DNA from: CAVSWT01 sp963746735
GTDB taxonomy: Bacteria > Bacteroidota > Ignavibacteria > Ignavibacteriales > Ignavibacteriaceae
Direction: 5' to 3'
Length of the DNA: 64,000 bases
Assembly: GCA_963746735.1 (NCBI GenBank)
Contig: CAVVCO010000015.1
Coordinates: forward strand, 255,460 to 319,459
Both the position numbers and the translations under genes were made by a program. The notes beneath the pieces are model-generated. The model was not told the DNA's origin, ran no database searches, and was given only the letters and a program-made list of their open reading frames with translations. Positions 39,001-47,874 of the stretch are shown here, in pieces. How positions within the stretch are numbered: the first letter of the stretch is position 1; every line of letters starts with the position of its first letter.

Positions 39001-39602
39001 TTACTAATGGTCAAGAAATTCCGGCGAAATATTTAATTTTTGAAAAAAATATTGCTACCAGAAATCAGAGATGGGATTGGGGTGAAGCGATTGTTCTCAG
39101 AGCTTCTGATGCAACAGGCAATCAAACTGCTTATGAAATTAAATTTGAATTGCCAAGTGCAAGCTCTGCTCAAATATTACCTAAAGCCGGTGATGTTTAT
39201 AAATTTTTAACCACCAAACCGTTTCAGTCTGGCGATACATATTTATTTAATACCGAAGCAGTGAAATTTGATAATCAAGCTGCAGACACTTCTTTAAATA
39301 ATATTTTTGTTGTTCCAAATCCTTATGTAGCTTACAGCCCTTCTGAAAATCCTGGTAGAAATCCGGATCAAAGAGGGGACAGGGATTTACAGTTTAGAAA
39401 TTTACCACCCAAGTGTACAATTCGAATATACACTTTGGTAGGTGAGTTAGTTAAAACAATTGAAAAAGATGATATGACAAGCATTGCTCACTGGGATTTA
39501 CTTAGCTTTGAATCTCAAAGAATTGCTTATGGAATTTATATCTATCATGTAGATGCGCCTGGAATCGGCGAAAAAATTGGTAGAATAGCTATTATTAAAT
39601 AA
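36054..39602 (+). CDS. Large secreted protein with type IX-like C-terminal sorting domain
   Basis: 1182 residues with an N-terminal signal (LNKNYFFFIIIFLLFAVFSN) and GAGGAA ribosome-binding site. It has Asp-rich, thrombospondin type 3/EF-like calcium loops (DLNGDGKPD, DGIDNDDDGMLDE), a fibronectin III-like part near 580-640 (VTLYWDSRAEG, FQGYKIYRSRD) and a C-terminal domain of the sorting type (FVVPNPYV, then RNLPPKCTIRIYTLVGELV and YGIYIYHVDAPG). I infer secretion through the outer membrane and surface attachment. No catalytic motif was found. Confidence 0.75.
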   Translation: MLNKNYFFFIIIFLLFAVFSNYAQQRDKYGNINIKGLTQADMERLFPEYNRKFYKTNGETKAIKSVIISGNKITTILYNYGSICKPNTLPNIADLVWQGLGYGFEFGPLAAGEVSGGGIDTLHIVDDSFVLSGQGSYSPDGTLKWGWLPKPGYADPNQDDIATLNAPDLNGDGKPDSWPESFYSAGAGKYIWPAFLGDQATAPDEEVYYVMDDYTNAEFPYYPFPSDTTKRGLGLDAEVRVLQFNNPLAQNILFLVYRITNASEKSLPRLYFGMQGDPHVGGSADYGDDNAFFIPATGDLATPYPQRSRSMVYAYDADGVGLGGRKTGYFGWKFLESPSNSTDGIDNDDDGMLDESPFNSAGNYVDGVNIPLTYGISDLAKFKAIYGDPKPRYQGDEDGDWNPAKDDIGIDGIGPDSPNYPGPDFGEGDGVPTQGWYQDVNDNNKFDAGEPISTERIPGYKWAGSEPSFGLRDISESDQLGLTSFHAAAYTNSLPNVPKNTPLMWEWLSSAVIDPNQTLLQNPGDNIFNFGTGPLSLERGETQRFSMAILFGDNLTDLVLNAETSTRVLEADYRFAQPPLKPIVTAVPGNNQVTLYWDSRAEGSIDPLSSKKDFQGYKIYRSRDYQFSDVYKITDGNGVPFLGQPLLDANGNKAQFDYVDSLSGYFPVEYSGRAVKYYIGNNTGLVHEYVDKTAKNGITYYYAVVSYDGGNLETGKELAPSECQAVIKKDAVTSELKYDVNTVGVTPGPLPSGIENAAAGINGIPQTLNGNSTGAIKVKVLNDLIVEPKQFKINFTDSVAYNILDSTGVSESITSKDTVFVNVSNGDIEPGSFQLFDASNTLVDASKYFINTESGKLRGLTHNALPEGEIFTAKYRYYPVLNSQFIRGQDDNPAFNGVKVYVTNDPLGIDTVNSGFITNTKIDLKTTLITKAEIGTSVLVRADWEIRWNNVDTTANGDWAEPGDTASNHLGKPTVCPFRIFDVTNGQEIPAKYLIFEKNIATRNQRWDWGEAIVLRASDATGNQTAYEIKFELPSASSAQILPKAGDVYKFLTTKPFQSGDTYLFNTEAVKFDNQAADTSLNNIFVVPNPYVAYSPSENPGRNPDQRGDRDLQFRNLPPKCTIRIYTLVGELVKTIEKDDMTSIAHWDLLSFESQRIAYGIYIYHVDAPGIGEKIGRIAIIK

Positions 39603-39615
39603 TATTAATTTCTTG

Positions 39616-39644
39616 GGCTTCTTTGCAAATAAAGAAGCCTTTAT
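39616..39644 (+). terminator. Terminator between secreted-protein gene and porV-like gene
   Basis: GGCTTCTTT (39616-39624), loop GCAAAT, AAAGAAGCC (39631-39639), then TTTAT. The short T-run suggests partial termination, so that porV may be expressed both with and apart from upstream genes. Confidence 0.6.
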
Positions 39645-39680
39645 CTAATAGAAATAATAAACTATAGGAAAATCTGTACT

Positions 39681-40706
39681 ATGAAAAAGTTTTTACTCTA
39701 CTCCTTAATTTTATTTTTTAATGTAAATATATTTGCGCAGTCGGAAAGTGGAACTTCAAAAGTTGGAACTACTGTAGCTCAATTTCTGAAAATTGGTGCA
39801 GGCGCTAGAGCAATAGGAATGGGCGGTGCTTATACAGCAGTCAGCAATGATATATATGCAATTTATTATAACCCTGCTGGAATAGCCAACTCGTATGAAA
39901 CCGGACAAGTTGCATTTAATCATGCTAACTGGCTAGCAGATATAAGCTATGATTTTGCTGCTGCATCATTAAATATTCCTGACTTAGGCGTTATATTTTT
40001 AAGTGTCACAGATTTATCTGTACCTGAAGATAAAGTTAGAACATTTGATTATCCAAATGGTAATGGGCAGGTTTGGAATGCAAGCTCACTTGCAATCGGC
40101 TTAGGGTTTGCTAAAAAGTTAACTGAAGACTTTTCAATCGGTATCCAAGCAAAATATCTTCGCGAATCCATATGGAACTCAAGTGCAAATGGTTTTGCTA
40201 TTGACTTAGGCACTTATTATGTTACACCATTTAACGGACTAATAATTGGCGCTAGTATTTCCAATTTCGGTTCAAAGATGCAAATGGATGGACGTGATAT
40301 ATTATTCAATACGGATCCAGATGGTAATTCAGCAACCGGTCCTGATAATGTGGTTTCTCAATATAAAATGGAAAGCTATGACATTCCTTTGACCTTTAGA
40401 ATCGGATTGGCAATGGATGTTATTAAAACAAGATACTTAAGAGCAACTGCTGCTGTAGATGCAACTCATCCAAATGATAATACAGAATTTGTAAACAGCG
40501 GGTTGGAATTAGGATTTGATGAAATATTTTTCGCTAGAGTTGGATATAAATCTTTATTTATGAAGAACAGCGAAGAAGGTTTAACCTTTGGCGGTGGTTT
40601 TAATTATAATTTTAATAATCAATTTTCGCTTCAGGTTAATTACGGCTGGGCAGATTACGGCAGATTAAACAACGTACAGTTTTTTGATTTAGGACTAAAG
40701 TTCTAA
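39681..40706 (+). CDS. PorV/PorQ-family outer-membrane protein
   Basis: 341 residues with signal peptide MKKFLLYSLILFFNVNIFAQ and the strongly conserved family start VAQFLKIGAGARAIGMGG-AYTAVSNDIYA, followed by YYNPAGIA. Barrel strands continue to the terminal FFDLGLKF. PorV is the type IX secretion shuttle protein that brings cargo to the attachment complex; PorQ has a related fold. Its place after a cargo-like protein with a sorting domain supports a link to protein export. Confidence 0.8.
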   Translation: MKKFLLYSLILFFNVNIFAQSESGTSKVGTTVAQFLKIGAGARAIGMGGAYTAVSNDIYAIYYNPAGIANSYETGQVAFNHANWLADISYDFAAASLNIPDLGVIFLSVTDLSVPEDKVRTFDYPNGNGQVWNASSLAIGLGFAKKLTEDFSIGIQAKYLRESIWNSSANGFAIDLGTYYVTPFNGLIIGASISNFGSKMQMDGRDILFNTDPDGNSATGPDNVVSQYKMESYDIPLTFRIGLAMDVIKTRYLRATAAVDATHPNDNTEFVNSGLELGFDEIFFARVGYKSLFMKNSEEGLTFGGGFNYNFNNQFSLQVNYGWADYGRLNNVQFFDLGLKF

Positions 40707-40730
40707 CAAATTTTAATGATTAATTTTTAT

Positions 40731-40761
40731 AAGACTTACTAATACAGTAAGTCTTTTTTTT
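40731..40761 (+). terminator. Rho-independent terminator
   Basis: AAGACTTACT (40731-40740), loop of 5, AGTAAGTCTT (40746-40755), then eight T in all. It ends the TonB/secreted/PorV transcript and lies only 3 bases before the nth start codon. Confidence 0.85.
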
Positions 40762-40764
40762 ATC

Positions 40765-41478
40765 ATGCAAATCAAATCAAACATAAAGAAAATAAATAAA
40801 CTCTTAATCGATTATTTTGGAGTTCCTGAAAAGAATAAAAAAATGCCTACTCCGCTTGATATGCTTATCGCAACCATTCTTTCCCAAAATACAAACGATA
40901 ATAACTCATATAAAGCTTTTAATAATTTAAGAACTCAATTTAAAACTTGGGATGAAGTTGAAAAACTTAAAACCAAACAAATTGAAAATTATATTAAAGT
41001 AGCGGGCCTGGGGAAACAAAAATCCGCAGCAATTAAAAATGTTTTATCTACTTTACTAAAAAAGAACGGTAAAATCAGCCTGGATTATTTGAAGAAAATG
41101 GATGATGATGAAATACTTAATGAATTAATCCAGTATCCCGGAGTGGGAGTAAAAACTGCAAGTTGTGTTCTTCAGTTTTCATTAAGGCGAAATATTTGCC
41201 CGGTTGATACTCATGTTCACCGAACTTTAAATAGAATTGGGATTGTAAAAACTTCGACACCAGATAAAACATTTCTGGCAATTAAAGATTTTATGCCTGA
41301 AAATATCGCACATTCTTTTCATACAAATCTAATTAGACTGGGAAGGGAAATTTGTAAATCGCAAAACCCGGTTTGTAGTATTTGCCCGCTCAATAAAATC
41401 TGTACTTACGAACATAAAAATTTTAAAAAGATTGAATCCTACAAAAAGAATCCATTCATGCTTCTTGACAGCATCTAA
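40765..41478 (+). CDS. nth: Endonuclease III
   Basis: A 237-residue base-excision repair glycosylase/AP lyase for oxidised pyrimidines. Helix-hairpin-helix GVGVKTA with catalytic Lys130, catalytic Asp148 in PVDTHVHR, and the 4Fe-4S cluster Cys197-x6-Cys204-x2-Cys207-x5-Cys213. The ATG at 40765 is needed for the normal N-terminal helix, yet leaves almost no leader after the upstream terminator. Confidence 0.93.
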   Translation: MQIKSNIKKINKLLIDYFGVPEKNKKMPTPLDMLIATILSQNTNDNNSYKAFNNLRTQFKTWDEVEKLKTKQIENYIKVAGLGKQKSAAIKNVLSTLLKKNGKISLDYLKKMDDDEILNELIQYPGVGVKTASCVLQFSLRRNICPVDTHVHRTLNRIGIVKTSTPDKTFLAIKDFMPENIAHSFHTNLIRLGREICKSQNPVCSICPLNKICTYEHKNFKKIESYKKNPFMLLDSI

Positions 41479-41541
41479 TTTATTCCATATCACATTACTA
41501 TTTAATATTTAAAAACTTTCAAAATTTAATCAAAATAAGTA

Positions 41542-41570
41542 TTGATTTATATTCATAATTATCATATTAT
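41542..41570 (+). promoter_or_regulatory. Promoter of the Lrp-type regulator gene
   Basis: TTGATT at 41542-41547, 17-base spacer, TATTAT at 41565-41570. The predicted transcription start falls inside the palindrome at 41572-41586. Confidence 0.5.
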
Positions 41571-41571
41571 A

Positions 41572-41586
41572 CCGAATAATATTCGG
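41572..41586. promoter_or_regulatory. Palindromic operator, likely Lrp autoregulatory site
   Basis: CCGAATA-A-TATTCGG is a perfect 15-base palindrome 24 bases before the regulator start and just after the predicted -10 box. Its position would let a bound protein block transcription start. Confidence 0.6.
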
Positions 41587-41609
41587 AATAATTATAGAAA
41601 TACCAAATA

Positions 41610-42056
41610 ATGAATGATATAGATAAAAAAATACTGAAAATACTTCAGAACAGTGCCAGGACGACTAATGTGGAAATAGCAAGACAAATAAAAATGGCTC
41701 CATCAGCAGTTCTGGAAAGAATTAGAAGGCTTGAGAAGAAAAACATAATTCAGAAGTATAGCGCAGTTATAAATCCACGTGAAATAAAAAAAAATCTTTT
41801 AGCTTTTGTTTTAGTTAAGGCAAATGGTCCAATTGTAGATAACAAAACAGCAAAAGAATTAGCAAAGGTTGATGAGATACAAGAAGTTCACATGGTAGCA
41901 GGGGAAGATTGTTTTTTAGTAAAGATTAGAGCAGAAAATACTGAGGAATTGTCTAGCCTCTTAAGGAATAAAATTGCAAAAATTAAGTCTATAAGTTCAA
42001 CAAGCACTACAATTGTTTTAGAAACCGTGAAAGAAAGTTTTGATATAAGTTTTTAA
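41610..42056 (+). CDS. Lrp/AsnC-family transcriptional regulator
   Basis: A 148-residue regulator: N-terminal helix-turn-helix (DKKILKILQNSARTTNVEIA, APSAVLERIRRLEKKNII) and C-terminal RAM ligand domain (AGEDCFLVKIRAENTEEL). Located directly before hppD with a 53-base gap, so it is likely the local regulator of tyrosine degradation, sensing an amino acid, and autoregulated through the palindrome upstream. The ligand is inferred. Confidence 0.88.
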   Translation: MNDIDKKILKILQNSARTTNVEIARQIKMAPSAVLERIRRLEKKNIIQKYSAVINPREIKKNLLAFVLVKANGPIVDNKTAKELAKVDEIQEVHMVAGEDCFLVKIRAENTEELSSLLRNKIAKIKSISSTSTTIVLETVKESFDISF

Positions 42057-42109
42057 TTGCAAAATGAAATCACATAATAATAATTAGAAAAGTATAGGAG
42101 ATCAGTTTA

Positions 42110-43225
42110 ATGTCAAATTCACTTGGAATAATTGGCTACGATTATGTCGAGTTCTATGTTGGCTCAGCAAAGATGTGGGCATACTGGCACGCAAAAGCTT
42201 TTGGTATGGATGTTAAGGGTTATTTAGGCCCGGAAACCGGTGTAAGAAGCCATACATCATATTTGCTTGAAAAAAATAATTTAAAAATTATGCTCACTTC
42301 ATTTCTTAAGCCTGATAATTATGAAGTATCTTCATTTGTACTTAAACATGGGGACGGAGTAAAAAGATGGGCATTAAAAGTTAAAGATGTCAATACTGCA
42401 TTTGAAATTTCATTAAAGAACGGCGGCATTCCTTCAAGGGCTCCCAAAAAATATGAAGATGAAAATGGTTTCATTGAAGAAGCTGCTATCAAGCTTTATG
42501 ATGATGCTGAAATAGTTTTTATAAATAGAGATAATTATAAAGGAATATTTAAACCAAACTTTGGTGAAGCAAAACAAAAGATTACTCTCAAAGCTGAAGA
42601 TTCCGGATTGCAGGAAATTGATCATGTTGTTGGAAATGTTAGAACAAATGAAATGGAATTGTGGGCAAACTATTTAAACAAAAGTTTAAACTTCGAAACT
42701 TTTATTGAATTTGGCCCTGGCGATATTTCAACTCAATATTCGGCTCTTCTTTCTAAAGTAGTTAGATCAAAGGAAGGTGTACCGGTTAAGAACCCTATAA
42801 ATGAGCCTTATGAAGGATTAAAAAAATCTCAGATAGAAGAATATATTGATGAATATTTAGGTTCAGGCATACAGCATGTTGCAATCACAACAAATGATAT
42901 TATCACGACTATAAAATCTTTAAGAGAAAATGGTGTTGAGTTTTTATCTGTTCCGGATGCTTATTATAATATTCTAAAAAAAGACAGAAGCAAAGATGTT
43001 ACTGAAGATATTGAACTTTTAAGAAAGTATGGAATACTTTGTGATACAGAAGGGAAAGGATACCTGCTTCAATTGTTTACTAAACCAATTGGCGACAGGC
43101 CGACTTTCTTTTATGAAATTATTCAAAGAAGAAAAGGTGCGGAAGGATTTGGGCAAGGTAATTTTCAGGCTTTATTTGAATCGATTGAAAGAGATCAGCA
43201 GTCGCGTGGAAACTTAGAGAGATGA
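42110..43225 (+). CDS. hppD: 4-hydroxyphenylpyruvate dioxygenase
   Basis: A 371-residue non-heme iron enzyme that makes homogentisate from 4-hydroxyphenylpyruvate. Iron ligands are His172 (EIDHVVGNV), His256 (GIQHVAITT) and Glu336 (FFYEIIQR), and the C-terminal gate GFGQGNFQALFESIE is intact. AGGAGA ribosome-binding site. First enzyme of the tyrosine catabolic cluster. Confidence 0.96.
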   Translation: MSNSLGIIGYDYVEFYVGSAKMWAYWHAKAFGMDVKGYLGPETGVRSHTSYLLEKNNLKIMLTSFLKPDNYEVSSFVLKHGDGVKRWALKVKDVNTAFEISLKNGGIPSRAPKKYEDENGFIEEAAIKLYDDAEIVFINRDNYKGIFKPNFGEAKQKITLKAEDSGLQEIDHVVGNVRTNEMELWANYLNKSLNFETFIEFGPGDISTQYSALLSKVVRSKEGVPVKNPINEPYEGLKKSQIEEYIDEYLGSGIQHVAITTNDIITTIKSLRENGVEFLSVPDAYYNILKKDRSKDVTEDIELLRKYGILCDTEGKGYLLQLFTKPIGDRPTFFYEIIQRRKGAEGFGQGNFQALFESIERDQQSRGNLER

Positions 43226-43337
43226 TAAGAACTGTTAACTTGAATTCTTTTACTTGTTATAAGAATCCTTGAATGAATGATTGGTTGAATGAAAAATTTA
43301 AACAATGAATTGAATTTATTATGAAAGGAAATTTAAC

Positions 43338-44501
43338 ATGCCTTTTTACATAAAAGTAGGCAAAGTTCCTCCTAAAAGACATACGACTTTTTTTAAGGAA
43401 GATGGAAGTTTATACCGTGAAGAATTGTTTGCATCCAAAGGATTTTCTGGTATCTATTCAAACAAATATCATCTTTACATGCCCCCTCAAGTTGAAAGCA
43501 TAGGTGAAATAAAAAATCAGAATTCAATTGAATGGAAGGATGCACCACTGCAGTATTATCATTTTAAAACGGATGACAAAAAAACAAATGGTGATTTTAT
43601 TTCTTCAAGAAATGTCTTTCTTAAAAATGATCACTGCATAATTTCAACTGCTCATGTTTCCAAAGATTCTGATGTTTTTTACCGTAATAGTGATAAACAT
43701 GAAATCTTATTTGTTCATCACGGAACAGGAAATTTTTATTCAGAATTTGGTGTGCTCCCGTTTGAACAATGGGATTATATAGTTGTCCCTAAGGGAACTA
43801 CTTATCAAATTAAATTTGACGACTATAAAAATAATAAGCTGTTTATTATTGAATCAGATACTTCTTTTGAAATTCCACAGCATTTTAGAAATGAATATGG
43901 CCAGCTTAAGGAAGATGCGCCATATTATGAAAGAGATTTCAAAGCTCCGCAATATATGGAGCCGATCGATAAGCAAGGTGAATTTAAACTAGTAATAAAA
44001 GTTTTAAATAGAACTTTCGAATACTTGCTTCCTCATCATCCATTCGATGTAGTTGGGTGGGATGGATATTTATATCCTTATACATTTAATATTAAAGAAT
44101 ATGCTCCAAAAGTTGGAAAGATTCATTTACCTCCGCCGGTTCACTTGATGTTTACTACACAGCATTTTGTGGTTTGCAACTTTGTGCCGCGTCTATTTGA
44201 TTTTCATCCTGATTCAATACCCGCACCTTATTACCATTCGAATGTTGATAGTGATGAAGTGCTGTATTATGTATATGGCGACTTTATGTCGAGAAGCGGA
44301 GTGGGGGAAGGTTCTATCACACTTCATCCTATGGGAATTCCTCACGGCCCGCAGCCGGGTAAAACAGAAGCTTCAATAGGTAAAAAAGAAACAGATGAGT
44401 ACGCAATAATGGTTGACACTTTCACTCATCTGGAAGTAACCAAAAATGTAAAAGAAACCATGGTTGAAGATTATCATCATTCATGGCTTGAAAAAAAATA
44501 A
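43338..44501 (+). CDS. hmgA: Homogentisate 1,2-dioxygenase
   Basis: A 387-residue ring-cleaving iron dioxygenase that converts homogentisate to maleylacetoacetate. Cupin-type iron ligands appear in YYHSNVDSDEVLYY (His300, Glu307) and IPHGPQPG (His336), with PFDVVGWDGYLYPY in the active-site region. AAAGGAAA ribosome-binding site. It directly follows hppD and precedes a HisC-like aminotransferase by 10 bases. Confidence 0.95.
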   Translation: MPFYIKVGKVPPKRHTTFFKEDGSLYREELFASKGFSGIYSNKYHLYMPPQVESIGEIKNQNSIEWKDAPLQYYHFKTDDKKTNGDFISSRNVFLKNDHCIISTAHVSKDSDVFYRNSDKHEILFVHHGTGNFYSEFGVLPFEQWDYIVVPKGTTYQIKFDDYKNNKLFIIESDTSFEIPQHFRNEYGQLKEDAPYYERDFKAPQYMEPIDKQGEFKLVIKVLNRTFEYLLPHHPFDVVGWDGYLYPYTFNIKEYAPKVGKIHLPPPVHLMFTTQHFVVCNFVPRLFDFHPDSIPAPYYHSNVDSDEVLYYVYGDFMSRSGVGEGSITLHPMGIPHGPQPGKTEASIGKKETDEYAIMVDTFTHLEVTKNVKETMVEDYHHSWLEKK

Positions 44502-44511
44502 GAGAACAATC

Positions 44512-45634
44512 ATGATAAAAATTCCTGAACATATTAAAAATTTAAAGCCATATAAGGCAGGCAAACCAATTGAAGATTTAGTGAGAGAAAAAGGATTGAA
44601 TAAAATTGTCAAGTTGGCTTCCAATGAAAATCCTTTGGGTCCTTCTCCAAAAGCGGTGGAGGCAATTAAAAATAATTTAGATAAACTTCATCGTTATACT
44701 AATCCATCAAGCTATAAACTGGTTCATGCTATTGCTGAAAAATATAAAAAAGATCCATCTCAAATAGTCTGCAGCAGCGGCTCTGATTCTATTCTTCAGT
44801 TTATTATTACTGCTTTTACTGATGAGCATGATGAGCTTTTGACTTCAGAAGGAACTTTTATCGGCTGGTATGTTAATTCAAATAAGTATGGAAGAAAACT
44901 AAATTTAGTCCCTCTAAAAGATTATCACTATGATCTTGAAGAAATTGTTAATCGAATAAACAGCAAAACAAAAATTATTTATCTTGCTAATCCGAATAAT
45001 CCTACCGGGACAAAGTTTACTAAAAGAGAGTTTGAAAATTTTATAAAGAGAGTTCCTAAAAATGTTTTAGTTGTGCTAGATGAAGCTTACACAGTTTATG
45101 CTGAGGATGATCCTGAATACCCAAACGGATTGGAATATGATTCTGAAAATCTGATAACCGTAAGAACCCTTTCAAAAGCATATGGGCTGGCTGGAATCCG
45201 AATTGGTTTTGCAATCGGGCCGTCTTATCTTATAAAAGAAATTTATAAAGTTAAACTTCCATTTGAACCAAACCTTTTAGCTCAAGAAGCCGGAATTGCT
45301 GCTCTTAACGATGAAGAATTTTTATTTAAGACAAAAGATTTAAACAAAGCTTCGTTAATTAAAATGAAAGTATAAATTTGATGAATTGGGAATTCGATAT
45401 ATCCCGACTTCAGCGAATTTCTTTCTATTACTTTTTTCATCTGAAGAAGAAGCGATTGAATTTAATAATGAATGTTTAAATTGTGGATTGATTTTAAGGC
45501 ATGTAGATTCTTTCGGAATCCCAAATGGTGTAAGAATTAATTCCGGAACCGAAAAAGAGACTGACTTTGCTTTAAATGTTATAGAATATGTTTATATTAA
45601 AATATCTGAAAAATATAAACTTGCTTATTCGTAA
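44512..45634 (+). pseudogene. HisC-like aminotransferase (probable aromatic amino acid aminotransferase), frameshifted
   Basis: Fold-type I PLP aminotransferase from ATG 44512. Motifs: SNENPLGPSP, LANPNNPTGT, LDEAYTVYAE and PLP-lysine 222 in TLSKAYGLAGIR. The frame stops at 45375, and the C-terminus (DELGIRYIPTSANFFLLLF and so on) continues in another frame to 45634. One base removed near 45370 gives about 374 residues. By sequence it is histidinol-phosphate-type, but its place after hppD and hmgA favours tyrosine transamination to 4-hydroxyphenylpyruvate. Confidence 0.8.
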
Positions 45635-45794
45635 TTGAAGTTAATGAATTGAATTATTTTTTATCAAAGTTGTTGTTTTAATTTTTTATTTAAAAGTTTA
45701 TAAATTTTCCCATCGAATAACAAGTATTATTTACCTTCAATTTGTTCAAACAATAATTAAACATTTGACATTACTTTTTAATTGCGGAGCCCAA

Positions 45795-46814
45795 ATGAAA
45801 TTAGTTTCTTACCTGGATAAGTTTAAAGAAAGACTTGGAATTTTTAATGAAGGTATTATTTATGATTTAAGGCAAAGCGCTTCTGAAATAAATATTGAAC
45901 TTCCTTCAAATATGAAAAATTTTTTACGCGGCGAAGATGCTTTTATGGATGAAGCAAAAAAAGTTTCAGAACAGATAAATGCTGGTAAAATTAAATCAAC
46001 TTTAGATCATAAAGGAGTTAAACTTCTAGCTCCGGTTCCAAGACCAACATCGTGTAGAGATGGATATGCTTTTAGGCAGCATGTTTTAACAGCGAGACGA
46101 AACCGCGGCGTGGCGATGATTCCTGAATTCGATCAATTCCCGGTTTTTTATTTTACAAATCATAATGCAATTTTTGGTGAAGGTGAAATTATTGTTGAGG
46201 ATGATCATCTTGAACACCTCGACTTTGAACTTGAAGCAGCAATTGTGATTGGTAAAAAAGGGAAAAATATCGATGCACTTGAAGCTGATAAATACATTGC
46301 CGGATACATGATTATGAATGATCTTTCTGCAAGAAAACTTCAAAAGGAAGAAATGAAATTAAATCTTGGTCCTGCAAAAGGAAAAGATTTTGCAACAGTT
46401 ATTGGGCCGTGGCTGGTAACCCCGGATGAGCTTGAAGAATATAAGATAAAAACTCCTGCCGGTAATAAATATGACTTATCAATGTATGCATATCATAATG
46501 GTAAAAATATTTCAGAAGGAAATTTAAAAGATATGAATTGGACTTTCGCAGAAATTATTGAAAGAGCTTCTTACGGAGTTGAATTGCTACCTGGTGATGT
46601 TATTGGTTCAGGTACTGTTGGGACGGGTTGTTATCTTGAGTTAAATGGAACTGCTGCAATAAAAGCAAAGGAAAAAGGAGAAAATTTTACACCAACCTGG
46701 CTTCAAGCCGGAGATACAATCGAACTTGAAATTAGCTGCTTAGGAAAACTTTCAACTACAATTAAAAGATCTCAAATTAATTATTCAATTCTTGCTAAAG
46801 AAAATAAAAATTAA
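45795..46814 (+). CDS. Fumarylacetoacetate hydrolase family protein
   Basis: 339 residues from ATG 45795, preceded by GGAG; the in-frame TTG at 45765 is unlikely. FAH-fold features: DGYAFRQHVLTARRNRG, YFTNHNAIFGEGE, ELEAAIVIGKKGK with metal-binding acid residues, DLSARKLQKEEM and GPAKGKDFATVIGPWLV. In this cluster it would split fumarylacetoacetate into fumarate and acetoacetate. Confidence 0.88.
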   Translation: MKLVSYLDKFKERLGIFNEGIIYDLRQSASEINIELPSNMKNFLRGEDAFMDEAKKVSEQINAGKIKSTLDHKGVKLLAPVPRPTSCRDGYAFRQHVLTARRNRGVAMIPEFDQFPVFYFTNHNAIFGEGEIIVEDDHLEHLDFELEAAIVIGKKGKNIDALEADKYIAGYMIMNDLSARKLQKEEMKLNLGPAKGKDFATVIGPWLVTPDELEEYKIKTPAGNKYDLSMYAYHNGKNISEGNLKDMNWTFAEIIERASYGVELLPGDVIGSGTVGTGCYLELNGTAAIKAKEKGENFTPTWLQAGDTIELEISCLGKLSTTIKRSQINYSILAKENKN

Positions 46815-47787
46815 TGCTTCATTTTACTCCAAAAGAATTGCCGGTTCCAAAAGTGCATCAATTTTTAATAGGTGGTGTTTCGCCTCGTCCAATTGCATTA
46901 GTTTCAACTTTATCGAAAGACGGAATTCCAAATTTATCCCCATTTTCTTTTTTTAATGTCTTTGGTGCTAATCCGCCGATAGTTGCTTTCTCTCCATCAA
47001 GAAGAGGAAGAGATTCTTCTTTGAAAGATACTTATCATAATATTGTTGAGACAAAAGAGTGTGTAATTCAAACTGTTACTTACCCAATGGTTGAACAGGT
47101 TAGTCTTGCTTCAACACAATACAAATCGGAAGTGAACGAATTTATTAAAAGTGGTTTAACGCCAATTGAATCAGATATTGTGAAACCATATAGAGTAAAA
47201 GAATCACCATTTCAAATGGAATGTAAATTGCTTGAAATGAAAAGTTATGGTGGAGGAGGCTCTTCAGCTAATATAGCAATTTGTGAAGTTTTAAAATTTC
47301 ATATAGCAGAAGATATAATTAAAGATGGAATTATCCAGCCGGATTTATTGACCCTGTTGCCCGGATGTCAGGTAATTTTTATTCACGTGCAAGTGGAGAA
47401 GCTGTTTTTATAGTCAAACACCAACAACTGAAATAGGAATTGGTTATGACAAACTTCCTGAATTTATGAGATTTTCAAATGTTTATTCAGCAAATAACTT
47501 GCTAAGTTTGCAAACATTGAAGTAAACCCATCAAAAGAAGAGGTTGAAAAATTAATTGATGAAATTAATGAATTAACATTTAATGATTTTGAAATATCAG
47601 AAGAGGCATTTTATCGATATCAGCGTCACGGTGAATTAAGTAAAATGTTAAAAACTGCTCTTAGATGCATTTCCCAAATGATAAAGAAAAAACAAAATTA
47701 TTTTTTGAACTAACTGCCAAATGCGCTATTAAAGCAGATAATATTGAATTCGCCTGGAAAGCTGCTCTTCAAGCTGAGAAATTATAA
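46814..47787 (+). pseudogene. Flavin reductase-like (FMN-binding) protein with several frameshifts
   Basis: The first 199 residues (to 47413) read as a flavin reductase domain: GGVSPRPIALVST, SPFSFFNVFGANPPIVAFSP and SPFQMECKLLE. Expected family C-terminus continues in other frames: VARMSGNFYSRASGEAVF near 47356, TPTTEIGIGYDKLPEFMRF near 47425, NPSKEEVEKLIDEINE near 47527, then FPNDKEKTKLFFEL to TAA 47787. At least four single-base shifts lie within 450 bases, so the sequence cannot give one product as read. Homologs occur in homogentisate operons of Bacteroidota; role unclear. Confidence 0.75.
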
Positions 47788-47874
47788 AATAGATATTTAA
47801 GTTACTCTAAATTCAGATATGATTTTTAATTTGCTGCAAAACTAATTTTATAACAATAGACTTGTGAGTAAACT

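Noticed and set aside
44512..45634. Histidine biosynthesis gene hisC
   Set aside because: Sequence is HisC-like, but no other his genes are present and the gene lies within the tyrosine degradation set.
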